From an uncultured Pelagibacteraceae bacterium (lineage in GTDB: Bacteria; Pseudomonadota; Alphaproteobacteria; Pelagibacterales; Pelagibacteraceae): DNA of 64,000 bases. Below are positions 1 through 9,212 of the stretch, piece by piece. The notes under the pieces are model-generated. The model saw nothing but the letters and a program-made list of their open reading frames with translations, had not been told where the DNA came from and did no database searches. Location: contig CACOGI010000003.1 in assembly GCA_902626725.1 (NCBI GenBank), positions 30,434-94,433 on the forward strand, read 5' to 3'. The first letter of the stretch is position 1; each line of letters starts with the position of its first letter. The translations under genes were made by a program, and so were the position numbers.

Positions 1-1846
1 TGCTTACAAAGGCTCTAAACAAATTTCTTTTGCTATTATAGCCACCACATTAATTCTGGTGGCGGTTTTTCTACCATTAATTTTTATTAAAGGAATTTCT
101 GGAACATTATTTAAAGAAACAGCAATTGCTTTGTCATTTTCAATAGTTGTATCCTCTTTTGTGGCGTTAACATTGTCTCCGATGCTTGCAAGTAAATTTT
201 TATATAAGAAAAATTCTAAAAAAGTTTTTTTACAAAAGTTTGAAAAATTTTTTTTAGGTTTTGCTAATTTTTATAAAGAAACTTTAGATACGATAGTAAG
301 AAAAACAAAATCTGTAAGTTTTTTTATAATCTTAATAGTTATCGCCTCAGTATTGTTATTCAATTTTTCAAAAAAAGAGCTATTACCCATGGAAGATCGT
401 GGAGCATATTTAATTATTGGATTCACAGATGAAGGAACTTCCTTTGAATATACACAAGAACAAGCTCAAAAAGTAGAGGCCAAACTTCTTCCGCTTCTTC
501 AAGCTGAGAATAGTCCATATTCAAGATTTATAATGAGAGTTCCTGGTTTTGGAAATTCAGCTAATTCATATAATAGTTTTATAATAATCGCTTTATTAGA
601 TGACTGGAAAAATCGAAAAAAAGGACAAGAAGTTGTGTTGAGGGAAGCAATAGGAAAAATAGTAACTTTGCCTCAAGCTGTAGCTTTTCCTATTTCTCCT
701 CAGTCTATAAGAGTATCTAATTACAATAAACCTGTACAAATGGTCGTTTACGGAAGTACTTATGAGGAACTTGAAGAAATACAAGTAAAATTAATTAACA
801 AACTTAGATCTAATAAAAACCTTTCTCGAATAGAGTCTGATTACAATAGAAATAAACCTGAAGTAAAATTAATAATTAACAAAAATAAAGCTAAAGATTT
901 GGGTGTTTCTACAAAATCGATTGGGGAAACACTTGAAACTCTTTATGGAGGAAAAAAAATTACAACTTTTAATCAATTAGGCAAAGAGTATCCTATAATT
1001 GTTCAACAGTATTTATCTGATAGGAGAAACAAAGAAGGTGTTTCAAAAATATTTGTTCGTTCAGAAACGAATGGAAAATTAATTTCTTTGGCAAATCTAG
1101 TTAATTTTAAAGAAGAGGGCTCAGCCAAAGAGCTTGCAAGATATAACAGACAGCCAGCAGTAACAATATCAGCAAATATAAATGAGGGATATACCTTGAC
1201 TGAAGCAATAAAATATTTTGAAGAGGTAATGACTGATTTAGCTCCAGAAAATCAAATTACTTGGAAGGGAAAATCTGAAGAAATTAAGGAAACAAGTAAT
1301 GAATTATTTATAATTTTTGCTTTAGCATTGCTTACTGCATATTTAGTAATGGCAGCGACCTTTAATTCCTTTATTCATCCATTCATAATTATTTTAACTG
1401 TCCCATTGGCTGTTTTTGGTGGATTGGTCTTTATCTTGTTTCTGAATAGTTCAGTAAATATTTTTTCTCAGATTGCTCTTATTATCCTAATAGGAATTTC
1501 AACAAAAAATAGTATTTTGATTGTTGATTATGCAAATCAATTAAGAACTACAGGAAAAAATATAGAGTTGGCTGTTAAAGAAGCATGTGCAGTGAGATTT
1601 AGGCCTATAATAATGACGTCACTTAGCACTATGATCGCCATGATACCATTAGTAATAGGAAATATTGGACCTGGAGCTGGCGAAGGTTCCCGATTAGCTG
1701 TTGGCTCTACTATTCTAGGAGGAATGATCATATCAACATTCTTTACTTTATATATCACACCTTCAATGTATTTAGCTTTAGCAAAAAATACTAAAAGAAT
1801 TGATATAATTGATATTGAACTTAAAAAAGATTTAACTAAAAAATAA
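1..1846 (+). CDS. RND family efflux transporter permease, 3' part (AcrB/MexB-like)
   Basis: This is the C-terminal 615 residues or so of an inner-membrane RND pump, which exports drugs or other amphiphiles using the proton gradient with a periplasmic adaptor and an outer-membrane channel. The reading frame is open from base 2 and begins inside a membrane segment (frame reads GSKQISFAIIATT, then LPLIFIKGISG), so the true start lies left of the window. The GTG at 59 is not the start. A large periplasmic porter loop follows (residues around 120-420 of the fragment, with the motif KKELLPMEDRGAY at its beginning). Then come six C-terminal membrane helices containing the family motif GISTKNSILIVDYA, whose Lys belongs to the proton relay. 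The 3' end overlaps the convergent lipoprotein gene by 11 bases. The substrate cannot be deduced. Confidence 0.93.
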   Translation, partial: AYKGSKQISFAIIATTLILVAVFLPLIFIKGISGTLFKETAIALSFSIVVSSFVALTLSPMLASKFLYKKNSKKVFLQKFEKFFLGFANFYKETLDTIVRKTKSVSFFIILIVIASVLLFNFSKKELLPMEDRGAYLIIGFTDEGTSFEYTQEQAQKVEAKLLPLLQAENSPYSRFIMRVPGFGNSANSYNSFIIIALLDDWKNRKKGQEVVLREAIGKIVTLPQAVAFPISPQSIRVSNYNKPVQMVVYGSTYEELEEIQVKLINKLRSNKNLSRIESDYNRNKPEVKLIINKNKAKDLGVSTKSIGETLETLYGGKKITTFNQLGKEYPIIVQQYLSDRRNKEGVSKIFVRSETNGKLISLANLVNFKEEGSAKELARYNRQPAVTISANINEGYTLTEAIKYFEEVMTDLAPENQITWKGKSEEIKETSNELFIIFALALLTAYLVMAATFNSFIHPFIIILTVPLAVFGGLVFILFLNSSVNIFSQIALIILIGISTKNSILIVDYANQLRTTGKNIELAVKEACAVRFRPIIMTSLSTMIAMIPLVIGNIGPGAGEGSRLAVGSTILGGMIISTFFTLYITPSMYLALAKNTKRIDIIDIELKKDLTKK

Positions 1847-2435
1847 TATATTTATTTTCATTGAGAGAACTTTTGCATCTTAATAATTGTTTTTTATAAA
1901 TATTTGATTGTTTTTCTACTTTTTTAGCTAATCCAATTACTTTTTTATTTTTTTTATAATATTTATAGTTTCCCCAACCCTCATGATAAGCAACATATTG
2001 TTTAAAAGCATCTTTTTTAGAAATTTTTAAAATAGCCTCAGATTTGTTTGTATACCAGCCGATAAAATCAACACTATCTTTAAATCTTACTCTTGAAGCT
2101 AATTTGTTTCCTGTTTCCTTTTTATATTGTTCCCAGGTACCTTTAACTGCTTGAGAATAACCAAATGAACTTGAGGGTCTTTTAAATGGTATTATCTTAA
2201 AAATTTTTTGTCTTCTTGGTTTAGCTAACCAATCAAAATCGGACTCCATTTTAATTATTGCTAATTGAAGATAAATAGGCGTGCCCCATTTTTTTTCAAC
2301 TTTTTTGGAGTGCTTGTACCACAAATATCTTTCGTCAAATATTAAGCAGCTATTTGCTGTATTTGATGGAATTGAAGAACAGCCAGTTAACAAAAATATA
2401 ATTAAAATAATTAATTTATTTTTTAAAAAACTCAT
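1836..2435 (-). CDS. Lytic transglycosylase-like (SLT-fold) lipoprotein
   Basis: This is a 199-residue predicted lipoprotein. Residues 1-18 form a lysine-tipped hydrophobic signal ending in the lipobox LTGC, with Cys19 as the lipidation site. The mature part resembles the transglycosylase SLT fold. KMESDFDW around residue 64 fits the catalytic-glutamate motif (usually ES.F), and SSFGYSQ followed by GTWEQY fits the G.mQ.m..T/W region. The likely role is cleavage or remodelling of peptidoglycan glycan strands, anchored in the outer or inner membrane. Its start overlaps the end of the upstream VanZ-like gene by 20 bases, so the two are probably co-transcribed. The family match is by motif only. 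Loss of catalysis or another SLT-like role cannot be excluded. Confidence 0.72.
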   Translation of the reverse strand: MSFLKNKLIILIIFLLTGCSSIPSNTANSCLIFDERYLWYKHSKKVEKKWGTPIYLQLAIIKMESDFDWLAKPRRQKIFKIIPFKRPSSSFGYSQAVKGTWEQYKKETGNKLASRVRFKDSVDFIGWYTNKSEAILKISKKDAFKQYVAYHEGWGNYKYYKKNKKVIGLAKKVEKQSNIYKKQLLRCKSSLNENKYIIF

Positions 2436-2811
2436 ATTTATTTATAAGTTTCTTAATTAAAATTACAATCGTCACGCCTATTAAATTTCCTAGTAAGTCT
2501 TGCCACTGAAAACTCCTTTCAGGTATCATAAAATGAAAAACCTCAAGAACTATTGATAAAAAAAATAAATAAATTATTAAAATTTTGACTTGTTTCAATT
2601 TTTTAAAAGTTAGAAACCCTAACGTCGATATCATTACAAAAATAAAAAAGTGATTCGATGAAATTAAAAAATCAGATGTTATTTGAGGTTGTATCTTTTT
2701 ATCACCATATATTAGCCATCCAAGAACACTTCCTGGAAAAAGATATAAAAAGATCAAAGAAAAATTGACTGAAAAAAAAATTATTTTGTAATTAGAAAAA
2801 AATTTTATCAT
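2416..2811 (-). CDS. VanZ-like small membrane protein
   Basis: This is a 131-residue integral membrane protein with about four hydrophobic segments (near residues 8-30, 48-66, 73-92 and 104-122). The second half carries the VanZ-like pattern: a charged residue in a helix (SIVLEVFHF), then R.FQW.DLLGNLIGV, where the conserved D..GN.iG element is plain. VanZ in enterococci affects teicoplanin resistance. Most VanZ-like proteins have no known function, so only the family is assigned. It is the first gene of a two-gene minus-strand unit with the SLT-like lipoprotein, which hints at an envelope role. The 45-base gap to the divergent gpmA must hold promoters for both directions. I see only AT-rich sequence there. 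Confidence 0.72.
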   Translation of the reverse strand: MIKFFSNYKIIFFSVNFSLIFLYLFPGSVLGWLIYGDKKIQPQITSDFLISSNHFFIFVMISTLGFLTFKKLKQVKILIIYLFFLSIVLEVFHFMIPERSFQWQDLLGNLIGVTIVILIKKLINKYEFFKK

Positions 2812-2856
2812 TAAATTATATAGTTTTATTTATAAATATATTTTAGAAATAACAAT

Positions 2857-3573
2857 ATGAGTTTTTTAATATTAATAAGACATGGCCAAAGTATATGGAA
2901 CCTCGAAAAAAGATTCACTGGGTGGGTTGATGTTGATCTAACTGAAAATGGCAAGCTAGAAGCAAAAAAAGCTGGAAAACTTATAAAAAAAAAAAATATT
3001 GAAATTAATTTTTACTATTCCTCTCTTCAATTACGAGCTAAAAATACTTTAAAGATTATTCAAGAAATCCTAGATGATAAAAAAAGTTTTATTAGAGCTT
3101 GGGAGTTGAATGAAAGACATTACGGGGCACTCACGGGTCTAAATAAAATTGAAATTAGTAAAAAACTAGGACAAGATAAGGTATTTGAATTTCGAAGATC
3201 ATGGGATACCAAACCAGACATTCTTAGCAAAGAAAGCCCATATCACCCATTAAATATTAAAACTTATGAACAATTACCCAAAGAATTAATACCGGACACA
3301 GAATCTTTAAAAGATACTTATGAAAGAGTTGTTAATTATTTTCAAAAAGAAATCAAAGGGAAATTAAAAGATAATAATAATGTTTTAATATCTGCTCATG
3401 GAAATTCGATTAGGGCATTATGTAAAAATTTGTTTAATATTGATAATAATGAAATTACCAATTTAGAAATTCCTACGGGCAATCCTTTAATTTTAGAATT
3501 AGACGCAGATACAAAAATAATTAAATGTGAATACCTCGATAAGGATAGAGCTAAAGATCTTTTAGTTTTTTAA
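2857..3573 (+). CDS. gpmA: 2,3-bisphosphoglycerate-dependent phosphoglycerate mutase
   Basis: Cytoplasmic enzyme that interconverts 3-phosphoglycerate and 2-phosphoglycerate in glycolysis and gluconeogenesis. The 238-residue product opens with the histidine-phosphatase signature LIRHGQSIWN (phospho-accepting His9), followed by FTGWVDVDLTENG. WELNERHYGALTGLN and the second catalytic His in SAHGNSIRAL are also present. The length and the R.HYGALTGLN element separate it from the shorter cofactor-independent or phosphatase relatives. Its 3' end overlaps the convergent murU-like gene by 23 bases, so no intrinsic terminator fits between them. It stands alone and is not in a glycolytic operon. Confidence 0.96.
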   Translation: MSFLILIRHGQSIWNLEKRFTGWVDVDLTENGKLEAKKAGKLIKKKNIEINFYYSSLQLRAKNTLKIIQEILDDKKSFIRAWELNERHYGALTGLNKIEISKKLGQDKVFEFRRSWDTKPDILSKESPYHPLNIKTYEQLPKELIPDTESLKDTYERVVNYFQKEIKGKLKDNNNVLISAHGNSIRALCKNLFNIDNNEITNLEIPTGNPLILELDADTKIIKCEYLDKDRAKDLLVF

Positions 3574-4240
3574 ATGTTTCAAGATCAGTTAAGTGATAAA
3601 AATTACTTAAACTCTCAAAACCATTTAATTTATTCTTTTTTAAAAGTTCTGTCCAAATTTTGGAGATTGGAAAATTTTCTAATCTACAGTTATTAAACAA
3701 GCTCTTATTTAAAATCTGGCAACCAATATATATGAAATCATTTTTTTTATCTTTGCTGACTAAGTTATTTATTAAATTAAAATCTCCAGCGAGGTTCTTA
3801 TCGAAACTCAATTCCTTATTTACCATTAAGAGAATATTATCTAATTTATTCGAAAAATAAAAATTTTGCATTTTATCGATTTCCTCAACATAGTTTTTTT
3901 TCCAGATTGTATCTGGATTAAAAATTATAAAATCTTTATCTTCTGAATTTTTAATCATATTCAAAATTCCACCCCCAGTATTTAGTAGTTCATTTCCATC
4001 ATCAATTATCTGAATATCAGCTTCAAATCTTTTGTTTTTAATAAACTCAAATATTTGATCACGTAAATGGAACGTATTAAGAAGAATTTTTTTTATTCCA
4101 GATTTTATAATCATATCAATACATGTTTCCAAAATTGTGATATTATTTAATTCAAGCAGAGGTTTGGGTTTTGTTAATGTTATAGGGTTTAATCTTTTTC
4201 CTAAACCCGCACATAATATTAATGCTGTATTAATTTTCAT
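3551..4240 (-). CDS. murU: Sugar-phosphate nucleotidyltransferase, MurU-like
   Basis: This is a 229-residue nucleotidyltransferase of the GT-A-like fold. The N-terminus has the activation-loop signature LCAGLGKRLNPIT followed by KPKPLLEL, and IFNPDTIW supplies the metal-binding Asp. MurU forms UDP-MurNAc from MurNAc-1-phosphate in the cell-wall recycling route that bypasses de novo UDP-MurNAc synthesis. The assignment rests on size, on the lack of a C-terminal acyltransferase domain, and on its place directly after an AmgK-like kinase (11-base overlap) and tsaE, the usual alphaproteobacterial arrangement. The substrate is inferred from that pairing. A mannose-1-phosphate guanylyltransferase-like activity is the main alternative. 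The 3' end overlaps gpmA by 23 bases. Confidence 0.78.
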   Translation of the reverse strand: MKINTALILCAGLGKRLNPITLTKPKPLLELNNITILETCIDMIIKSGIKKILLNTFHLRDQIFEFIKNKRFEADIQIIDDGNELLNTGGGILNMIKNSEDKDFIIFNPDTIWKKNYVEEIDKMQNFYFSNKLDNILLMVNKELSFDKNLAGDFNLINNLVSKDKKNDFIYIGCQILNKSLFNNCRLENFPISKIWTELLKKNKLNGFESLSNFYHLTDLETFKKLKDL

Positions 4241-5174
4241 TTAATTTTTTTTTGAAATCTTGGTTTAATAAATTTCTAAGTTCAATGAAGATCTTATTTT
4301 TATTAATGCGCAAATTAATTAATTTCCATGTGTATGGTATCAATTTAAGATATTTTGTTTTACGGTCCCTAACGGCCAAACGTGTAAAAATACCAATTAT
4401 TTTTAGATTTCTTAAAATTGATAATATTTCAAAATCATTTTTAAATTTTTTGATTTCTAATTTTTTTTGTTTTTTTACATAAAAATTAAAAACTTTATTT
4501 TTTAATGATAATGAGCTTTTAAATCTTACATCATCTATTAGAGAAGCTAAATCATAAGCTTTGTTTCCAATTAAAGCATCTTGACTATCTATTACCCCTA
4601 TTTGATTTTTAACCCACATTAAGTTTGAAACATGAAAATCTCTATGTACAAAAACATCATTTTTTAACTTTAAATCACGGGTTAATCTTTGTATTACCAT
4701 TTTAAATTTTTTTGAAAATATTTTTTTTCTTGATTTTGATAGATTTTTGTCCACATACCATTTGCAAAATAAGTTTGCTTCATCAATTAAAATCTTTTTT
4801 TCATATCTAGGGATTATATAATTTTTGTTTCTAAAGTTTCTAATCCTTCTATTTTTGATAGATTGAATTTGATTCAATAAACTTACTATCTTTTTGAAGT
4901 AAAAAAATTTATTCTTTTTTTTCTTCAATATGTTGAAAATAGTTTTTTTTCCAAAATCTTGAATTTCAATATAATTTTTTGAGTAATTTTGGCTATATAA
5001 AATAGGTGCTAAAATTTTATTTTTATTTAAAATTTTGTTAATTGAATCGTATACAAGCAAATTTTTAAATTTCTCTCTTTTTGCAAAAACTACTATCGAG
5101 GTTGAGCGATTATTTTTTTTCCTATAAAACTCTCTAAATGATGCATCACCTTTTATTTCACTTATTTTTTTCAT
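4230..5174 (-). CDS. amgK: Aminoglycoside phosphotransferase-fold sugar kinase, AmgK-like
   Basis: This is a 314-residue kinase of the APH/choline kinase fold. The catalytic loop is HRDFHVSNLMW (catalytic Asp and Asn), followed by the metal-binding segment VIDSQDALIGNKAYDLASL. The N-terminus reads ISEIKGDASFREFYR, typical of the AmgK group. AmgK phosphorylates MurNAc or GlcNAc at the anomeric carbon, giving the substrate of MurU, whose gene overlaps the 3' end by 11 bases. The upstream tsaE is 7 bases away. The C-terminal half is unusually lysine- and asparagine-rich, in keeping with the AT-rich genome. The fold is certain. The sugar specificity is inferred from the gene pair. Confidence 0.8.
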   Translation of the reverse strand: MKKISEIKGDASFREFYRKKNNRSTSIVVFAKREKFKNLLVYDSINKILNKNKILAPILYSQNYSKNYIEIQDFGKKTIFNILKKKKNKFFYFKKIVSLLNQIQSIKNRRIRNFRNKNYIIPRYEKKILIDEANLFCKWYVDKNLSKSRKKIFSKKFKMVIQRLTRDLKLKNDVFVHRDFHVSNLMWVKNQIGVIDSQDALIGNKAYDLASLIDDVRFKSSLSLKNKVFNFYVKKQKKLEIKKFKNDFEILSILRNLKIIGIFTRLAVRDRKTKYLKLIPYTWKLINLRINKNKIFIELRNLLNQDFKKKLNEN

Positions 5175-5181
5175 CAGGAAA

Positions 5182-5637
5182 TTATTGGTTTAAACCTTTA
5201 ATTTGTAAAGATCTTGTTTTATGATCTTTGCCATATTCAAAAAATAATTCTATTAAATTTTCAGGTTTTTCTTTAATCATTTGTGGCCACTCGATCAATG
5301 TAATAATGTTATTAGTCTCCTCAAATAAACCCAAATTTTTTATTTCACTTGCTGATTTTAATCTAAAAAAATCATAATGATTGATTGTTATTTCATCAAT
5401 TTGGTATTCATTAAGCAAATTAAATGTAGGACTAGTGACTTCTGTTAATTTTAACTTATGAATTTTTTGAAGACCATTTATTAAATATTTTACAAAAGTG
5501 GTCTTTCCAACTCCCATTTCCCCATACAAAAAAACTATATTTCCAGGCTTAAGCTTTTTTAAAAGTTCATTAGCTAGTTCTTCGGTTTTTTTTTCTGAAG
5601 ATAAGTCTATAGTATCACTGCTAATAGCGATAGGCAT
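5182..5637 (-). CDS. tsaE: tRNA threonylcarbamoyladenosine biosynthesis ATPase TsaE
   Basis: TsaE is the ATPase that drives the TsaB-TsaD-TsaE complex, which attaches threonylcarbamoyl to A37 of ANN-decoding tRNAs. The 151-residue protein has a Walker A motif [13 protein letters not shown] near residue 40, then [11 protein letters not shown] and the late acidic element LIEWPQM, all in family order. The ATG at 5637 lies 17 bases inside the end of ahcY, so the two are translationally coupled. amgK follows after 7 bases. The order ahcY, tsaE, kinase, nucleotidyltransferase recurs in many alphaproteobacteria. Confidence 0.93.
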   Translation of the reverse strand: MPIAISSDTIDLSSEKKTEELANELLKKLKPGNIVFLYGEMGVGKTTFVKYLINGLQKIHKLKLTEVTSPTFNLLNEYQIDEITINHYDFFRLKSASEIKNLGLFEETNNIITLIEWPQMIKEKPENLIELFFEYGKDHKTRSLQIKGLNQ

Positions 5638-6907
5638 TAGGTTTAAATGGACCTTCTACTCCAACACTAATATAGTCTGCTTGGTCTTTAGATAGTTTAG
5701 TTAGTTTGGCACCAACTTTCTTTAAATGAAGTGTTGCAACTTTTTCATCTAAATGTTTTGGTAAAACATATACTTTATTATTATAATTTTTATAATTGTT
5801 CCAAAGTTCTATTTGAGCAATTACTTGATTTGTAAAAGAAGCACTCATAACAAAACTAGGATGCCCAGTTGCACACCCTAAGTTTACTAATCTTCCCTCT
5901 GCCAAAAGAATTATTCTTTTTTTACTTGGAAGCTCAATTTCATGTACTTGTGGTTTAATTTCTGTCCATTTGTAGTTTTTTAAAGCCTCTACTTGAATTT
6001 CATTATCAAAGTGACCAATGTTACATAAAATTGCTCTATCCTTCATGTCTCTCATATGATCAGCTGTAACAATATCTTTATTGCCTGTTGCAGTAACAAC
6101 TATATCTGCTCTACTAATAGCTTCATCCATTAAAACTACTTCATAACCCTCCATCGCAGCTTGTAATGCACAAATTGGATCAGCCTCAGTGATCATAACC
6201 CTAGCGCCGCTTTGTCTTAAGGATGCAGCACTTCCTTTCCCTACATCACCAAAACCAGCTACGATAGCAATTTTTCCAGACATCATTACATCTGTAGCTC
6301 TTCTTATTCCATCAACTAAACTTTCCCTACATCCGTACAAATTATCAAATTTGGATTTAGTAACAGAATCGTTGACATTAATTGCTGGAATTAAAAGTGT
6401 ATTATCTTTTTCCATTTTATTAAGGGCTTTAATTCCAGTTGTAGTTTCTTCTGAAACACCTTTTACTTCTTTTAATAATTCTTTGTATTCGTTATGCATT
6501 ATTGCTGTGAGATCACCACCATCATCCAAAAGTATATTGGGTTTCCAATCTTTTTTTCCAACAATAGTTTGTTTAATGCACCATAAATATTCATCCTCTG
6601 TTTCACCTTTCCAAGCATAAACTGGAATACCTGCCTTAGCAATTGCTGCTGCTGCATGGTCTTGAGTTGAGAATATATTACATGAAGACCATCTTACTTC
6701 AGCGCCTAAATCTACTAAAGTTTCGATTAATACAGCTGTTTGAATGGTCATATGCAAACAACCAATAATTCTTGCACCTTTTAAAGGTGATTTTCCAGAA
6801 TATTCCTCTCTTAAAGCCATTAAACCTGGCATCTCACTTTCAGCTATTGAAATTTCTTTACGTCCAAATTCAGCTTGAGATATATCTTTTACTTTGAAAT
6901 CATCCAT
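5621..6907 (-). CDS. ahcY: Adenosylhomocysteinase (S-adenosylhomocysteine hydrolase)
   Basis: Cytoplasmic NAD-dependent enzyme that splits S-adenosylhomocysteine into adenosine and homocysteine, removing the product inhibitor of methyltransferases. The 428-residue protein has [16 protein letters not shown] near the N-terminus, the substrate-site segment [15 protein letters not shown], the Rossmann motif [12 protein letters not shown] near residue 220, and the family C-terminus [10 protein letters not shown] with the NAD-contacting Lys and Tyr. It ends inside tsaE by 17 bases. Upstream, 45 bases separate it from chvG and include a 12-base palindrome at 6930-6941. There is no clear Shine-Dalgarno sequence before the ATG (ACTCCTCATG). 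No SAM or SAH riboswitch is visible here. Confidence 0.97.
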   Translation of the reverse strand: MDDFKVKDISQAEFGRKEISIAESEMPGLMALREEYSGKSPLKGARIIGCLHMTIQTAVLIETLVDLGAEVRWSSCNIFSTQDHAAAAIAKAGIPVYAWKGETEDEYLWCIKQTIVGKKDWKPNILLDDGGDLTAIMHNEYKELLKEVKGVSEETTTGIKALNKMEKDNTLLIPAINVNDSVTKSKFDNLYGCRESLVDGIRRATDVMMSGKIAIVAGFGDVGKGSAASLRQSGARVMITEADPICALQAAMEGYEVVLMDEAISRADIVVTATGNKDIVTADHMRDMKDRAILCNIGHFDNEIQVEALKNYKWTEIKPQVHEIELPSKKRIILLAEGRLVNLGCATGHPSFVMSASFTNQVIAQIELWNNYKNYNNKVYVLPKHLDEKVATLHLKKVGAKLTKLSKDQADYISVGVEGPFKPNAYRY

Positions 6908-6952
6908 GAGGAGTTTTCTAACAATAAAGGATTAATTAATCAATAGATCTCT

Positions 6953-8494
6953 TTATACTCTTGGGAATATGATTTCCATGCTTGCACCTTTTTGATCTGA
7001 TCTATTAGAGGCTTTAATTGTTGCATTATGTAAATCAACTAAGTTTTTTACAATGTTTAAACCTAATCCAGAATGTTGCCCAAATTTATCTGGTCTATTG
7101 CTATAAAATCTTTTAAATACTTTATTTGTGTCTTTTTCTTTAAAACCTTGCCCCTCATCTAAAATGTTAATCATAACTTTATTATCATTTAATTTTGAAA
7201 CCTTTACCTTTACGTCGCTATTATCTTTACTAAATGAAACAGCATTGTCTAATAGATTTGCTATTATTTGTTCAATTCGATTTTCTATACCGTTGATGAA
7301 ATATCTGCCTTTTCCATCATTCAGATAGGAGATTTTAATTCCTCTTTTTAAAGTGTAAATGTTATTAAAATCATCTACTACTGATTTAATAATTGGCTCA
7401 ACATCTAGTTTCTTAATTTTTTCCTTACTTAGAGCTACTTCATCTTTTAACATTTGAGAATAATCAGTAATTAATCTCTCAATCCTTTGAACGTCGTGGC
7501 TTAATATATCAATTAATTCTATTCTCTGATTTACATCATTTGTGTCATGAAGTATTTCAGACGCACTTTTTAAAGAAGCCAATGGATTTCTTATTTCATG
7601 AACCAAGTCTGTTGAAAAATTTTCAGCGTGAGATATTCTTTTTTGTAGTTCTAATGTCATATCATCCAGGGAATTCGAAAGTAATCCTAGTTCATCATTT
7701 CTTAATTTTAATGTATCAATATTTGTAGTCTTTGGATTTTTATTCTTAATTGTTTTTGTATAACTCACTAAATTTTTTATAGGTTTTAAAAAGTATCTAT
7801 TTAGAACAAATGAAAAGATTAATATTACAATACCAACAGCAATTGCCGTTCTAATTATAAAAGTTTTTCTCTCATTTATAGCTGCTTTAATATCATTGGC
7901 ATTTTCAGTTATCGCTAAATAACCAACATTTTTACCATCTTTCATTACATTTTTTATTGTTGTTAATTTAAATTTATTAAATTCATCTTGAGTAAAAGTG
8001 AAGGGTATTCCAAAATTTTTAGATCCAGCATAATTAAATAAAATATCTTTTAAGGAAACAGAGTTATTATTGCCAATATCTATATTCTTTTTCTCTGTAA
8101 TTTCTTTTGTTTTTTCCTCATTTAAAATTTCAAGTTCAATAGTATCTAGTCTTGTTGTAAAAGATCTGGGATCGAGATCTAGAGTGTCTGTATCTCCGAC
8201 CAAATTTAATTTATTATCAAAAAAAATTACTCTATCAAGATTTTGGAAAAGAAATCTTGTAGAAAATAAAAACCTTCTAATATCTTCTTCTACAAATTTA
8301 ACGTCTAATCTAATTAAATTATCAATAGTATTATTAATTACCTCAATATGATTTGAGGATTTTTTTTTAATTAAATTTGGTTGAACATTCTTAAGGTATA
8401 CAAAAGTAAATAATCCAATAATTGTAAAAAAAATTAAATTTATAAACAAAAATTTTTTTAGAATTGAGAGATTTTTAAGAAAATTTCCAAACAT
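6953..8494 (-). CDS. chvG: Sensor histidine kinase of the ChvG family
   Basis: Membrane histidine kinase of 513 residues that partners ChvI. Transmembrane segments lie at about 15-34 and 212-232 and enclose a periplasmic sensor region of about 175 residues. A HAMP linker follows, then the dimerisation box LVHEIRNPLASLKS with the phospho-accepting His299. The N box is IIANLLDNAVSFS, and the ATP-lid boxes are DEGQGF and GLGLNIVKNLV. In rhizobia the pair responds to acidity and cell-envelope stress and is held off by periplasmic ExoR. No exoR gene is seen here and the signal in SAR11 is unknown. The start overlaps the last base of chvI. The hprK/PTS genes that usually follow in other alphaproteobacteria are absent, and ahcY comes next. 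Confidence 0.88.
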   Translation of the reverse strand: MFGNFLKNLSILKKFLFINLIFFTIIGLFTFVYLKNVQPNLIKKKSSNHIEVINNTIDNLIRLDVKFVEEDIRRFLFSTRFLFQNLDRVIFFDNKLNLVGDTDTLDLDPRSFTTRLDTIELEILNEEKTKEITEKKNIDIGNNNSVSLKDILFNYAGSKNFGIPFTFTQDEFNKFKLTTIKNVMKDGKNVGYLAITENANDIKAAINERKTFIIRTAIAVGIVILIFSFVLNRYFLKPIKNLVSYTKTIKNKNPKTTNIDTLKLRNDELGLLSNSLDDMTLELQKRISHAENFSTDLVHEIRNPLASLKSASEILHDTNDVNQRIELIDILSHDVQRIERLITDYSQMLKDEVALSKEKIKKLDVEPIIKSVVDDFNNIYTLKRGIKISYLNDGKGRYFINGIENRIEQIIANLLDNAVSFSKDNSDVKVKVSKLNDNKVMINILDEGQGFKEKDTNKVFKRFYSNRPDKFGQHSGLGLNIVKNLVDLHNATIKASNRSDQKGASMEIIFPRV

Positions 8495-9201
8495 TAACTA
8501 ACATTCCACCTATACCCACTTCCATATCTTGTTTCTATAGCTGAGAACTCAGGATCAATTTTTTTGAATTTTTTTCTTATTCTTTTTACATGACTGTCAA
8601 TTGTTCTGTCTTCTATATCTGTGTCCTCTCGATAAGCTATGTCCATTAATTGAGCTCTTTCTTTAATGATGCCAGGTCTTTTAGCTAATTCTTTTACTAA
8701 TAAAAATTCAGTCGTTGTAAGTTTGTCAGGTAATTGTTTTCCATCCCATTCACATTCCAATTGTGAGGGATCTAATTTTAATTTTCCGTGAGAAATAATA
8801 CTTTTATTTTCTTCAATTGTATCTTTTGAGTCTTTTTTTCTAAGTTGAACTCTAATTCTTTCAATTAGTACTTTTATAGAAAATCCCCCAGATTTTTTAA
8901 CAAAATCATCAGCACCTAATTTTAATCCTAACAATTCGTCTATTTCATCATCCTTGGAAGTTAAAAATATGACTGGAAGTGAGGTTTTTTTTCTTAATTT
9001 TTTTAGCAATTCTTCTCCATCCATTTTGGGCATTTTAATATCAACAATCGCTAAATCTGGTGGAGTTCTTGTTAAACCTATTAACGCACTTTCCCCGTCT
9101 ATATAAGTTTGAACTTTAAACCCCTCTTTTTCTAAAGCAATACTTAAACTAGTTAAAATGTTTCGATCATCATCAACTAGCGCAATAGTTTGTTTATGCA
9201 T
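8494..9201 (-). CDS. chvI: Response regulator of the ChvI family (OmpR type)
   Basis: DNA-binding response regulator of 235 residues. The receiver domain has the acidic pair in LVDDDRN, phospho-accepting Asp54 in IVDIKMPKMDG, and the switch Ser/Thr in FLTSKDDEIDEL. The C-terminal winged helix (about residues 140-233) contains LTTTEFLLVKEL, DRTIDSHVKRIRKKF and ETRYGSGYRW, all very close to ChvI. One feature is odd: after conserved Lys103 the usual Lys-Pro-Phe-Ser is replaced by Lys-Ser-Gly-Gly-Phe-Ser, which loses the cis-proline and adds two residues. A weak promoter lies just upstream (9213-9241). The gene is directly followed by chvG. Confidence 0.91.
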   Translation of the reverse strand: MHKQTIALVDDDRNILTSLSIALEKEGFKVQTYIDGESALIGLTRTPPDLAIVDIKMPKMDGEELLKKLRKKTSLPVIFLTSKDDEIDELLGLKLGADDFVKKSGGFSIKVLIERIRVQLRKKDSKDTIEENKSIISHGKLKLDPSQLECEWDGKQLPDKLTTTEFLLVKELAKRPGIIKERAQLMDIAYREDTDIEDRTIDSHVKRIRKKFKKIDPEFSAIETRYGSGYRWNVS

Positions 9202-9212
9202 ATCTGATAATA

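Noticed and set aside
59..61. GTG at 59 as the start of the RND gene
   Set aside because: The frame is open to base 2 and encodes conserved RND sequence before that codon, so the gene simply enters from the left.
6930..6941. Palindrome GATTAATTAATC upstream of ahcY as an operator
   Set aside because: TTAATTAA-centred palindromes are common by chance in DNA of this composition. No second copy or promoter overlap supports it.
6908..6952. SAM or SAH riboswitch before ahcY
   Set aside because: Only 45 bases separate chvG and ahcY. They contain an AT-rich palindrome but none of the conserved SAH, SAM-II or SAM-V elements.
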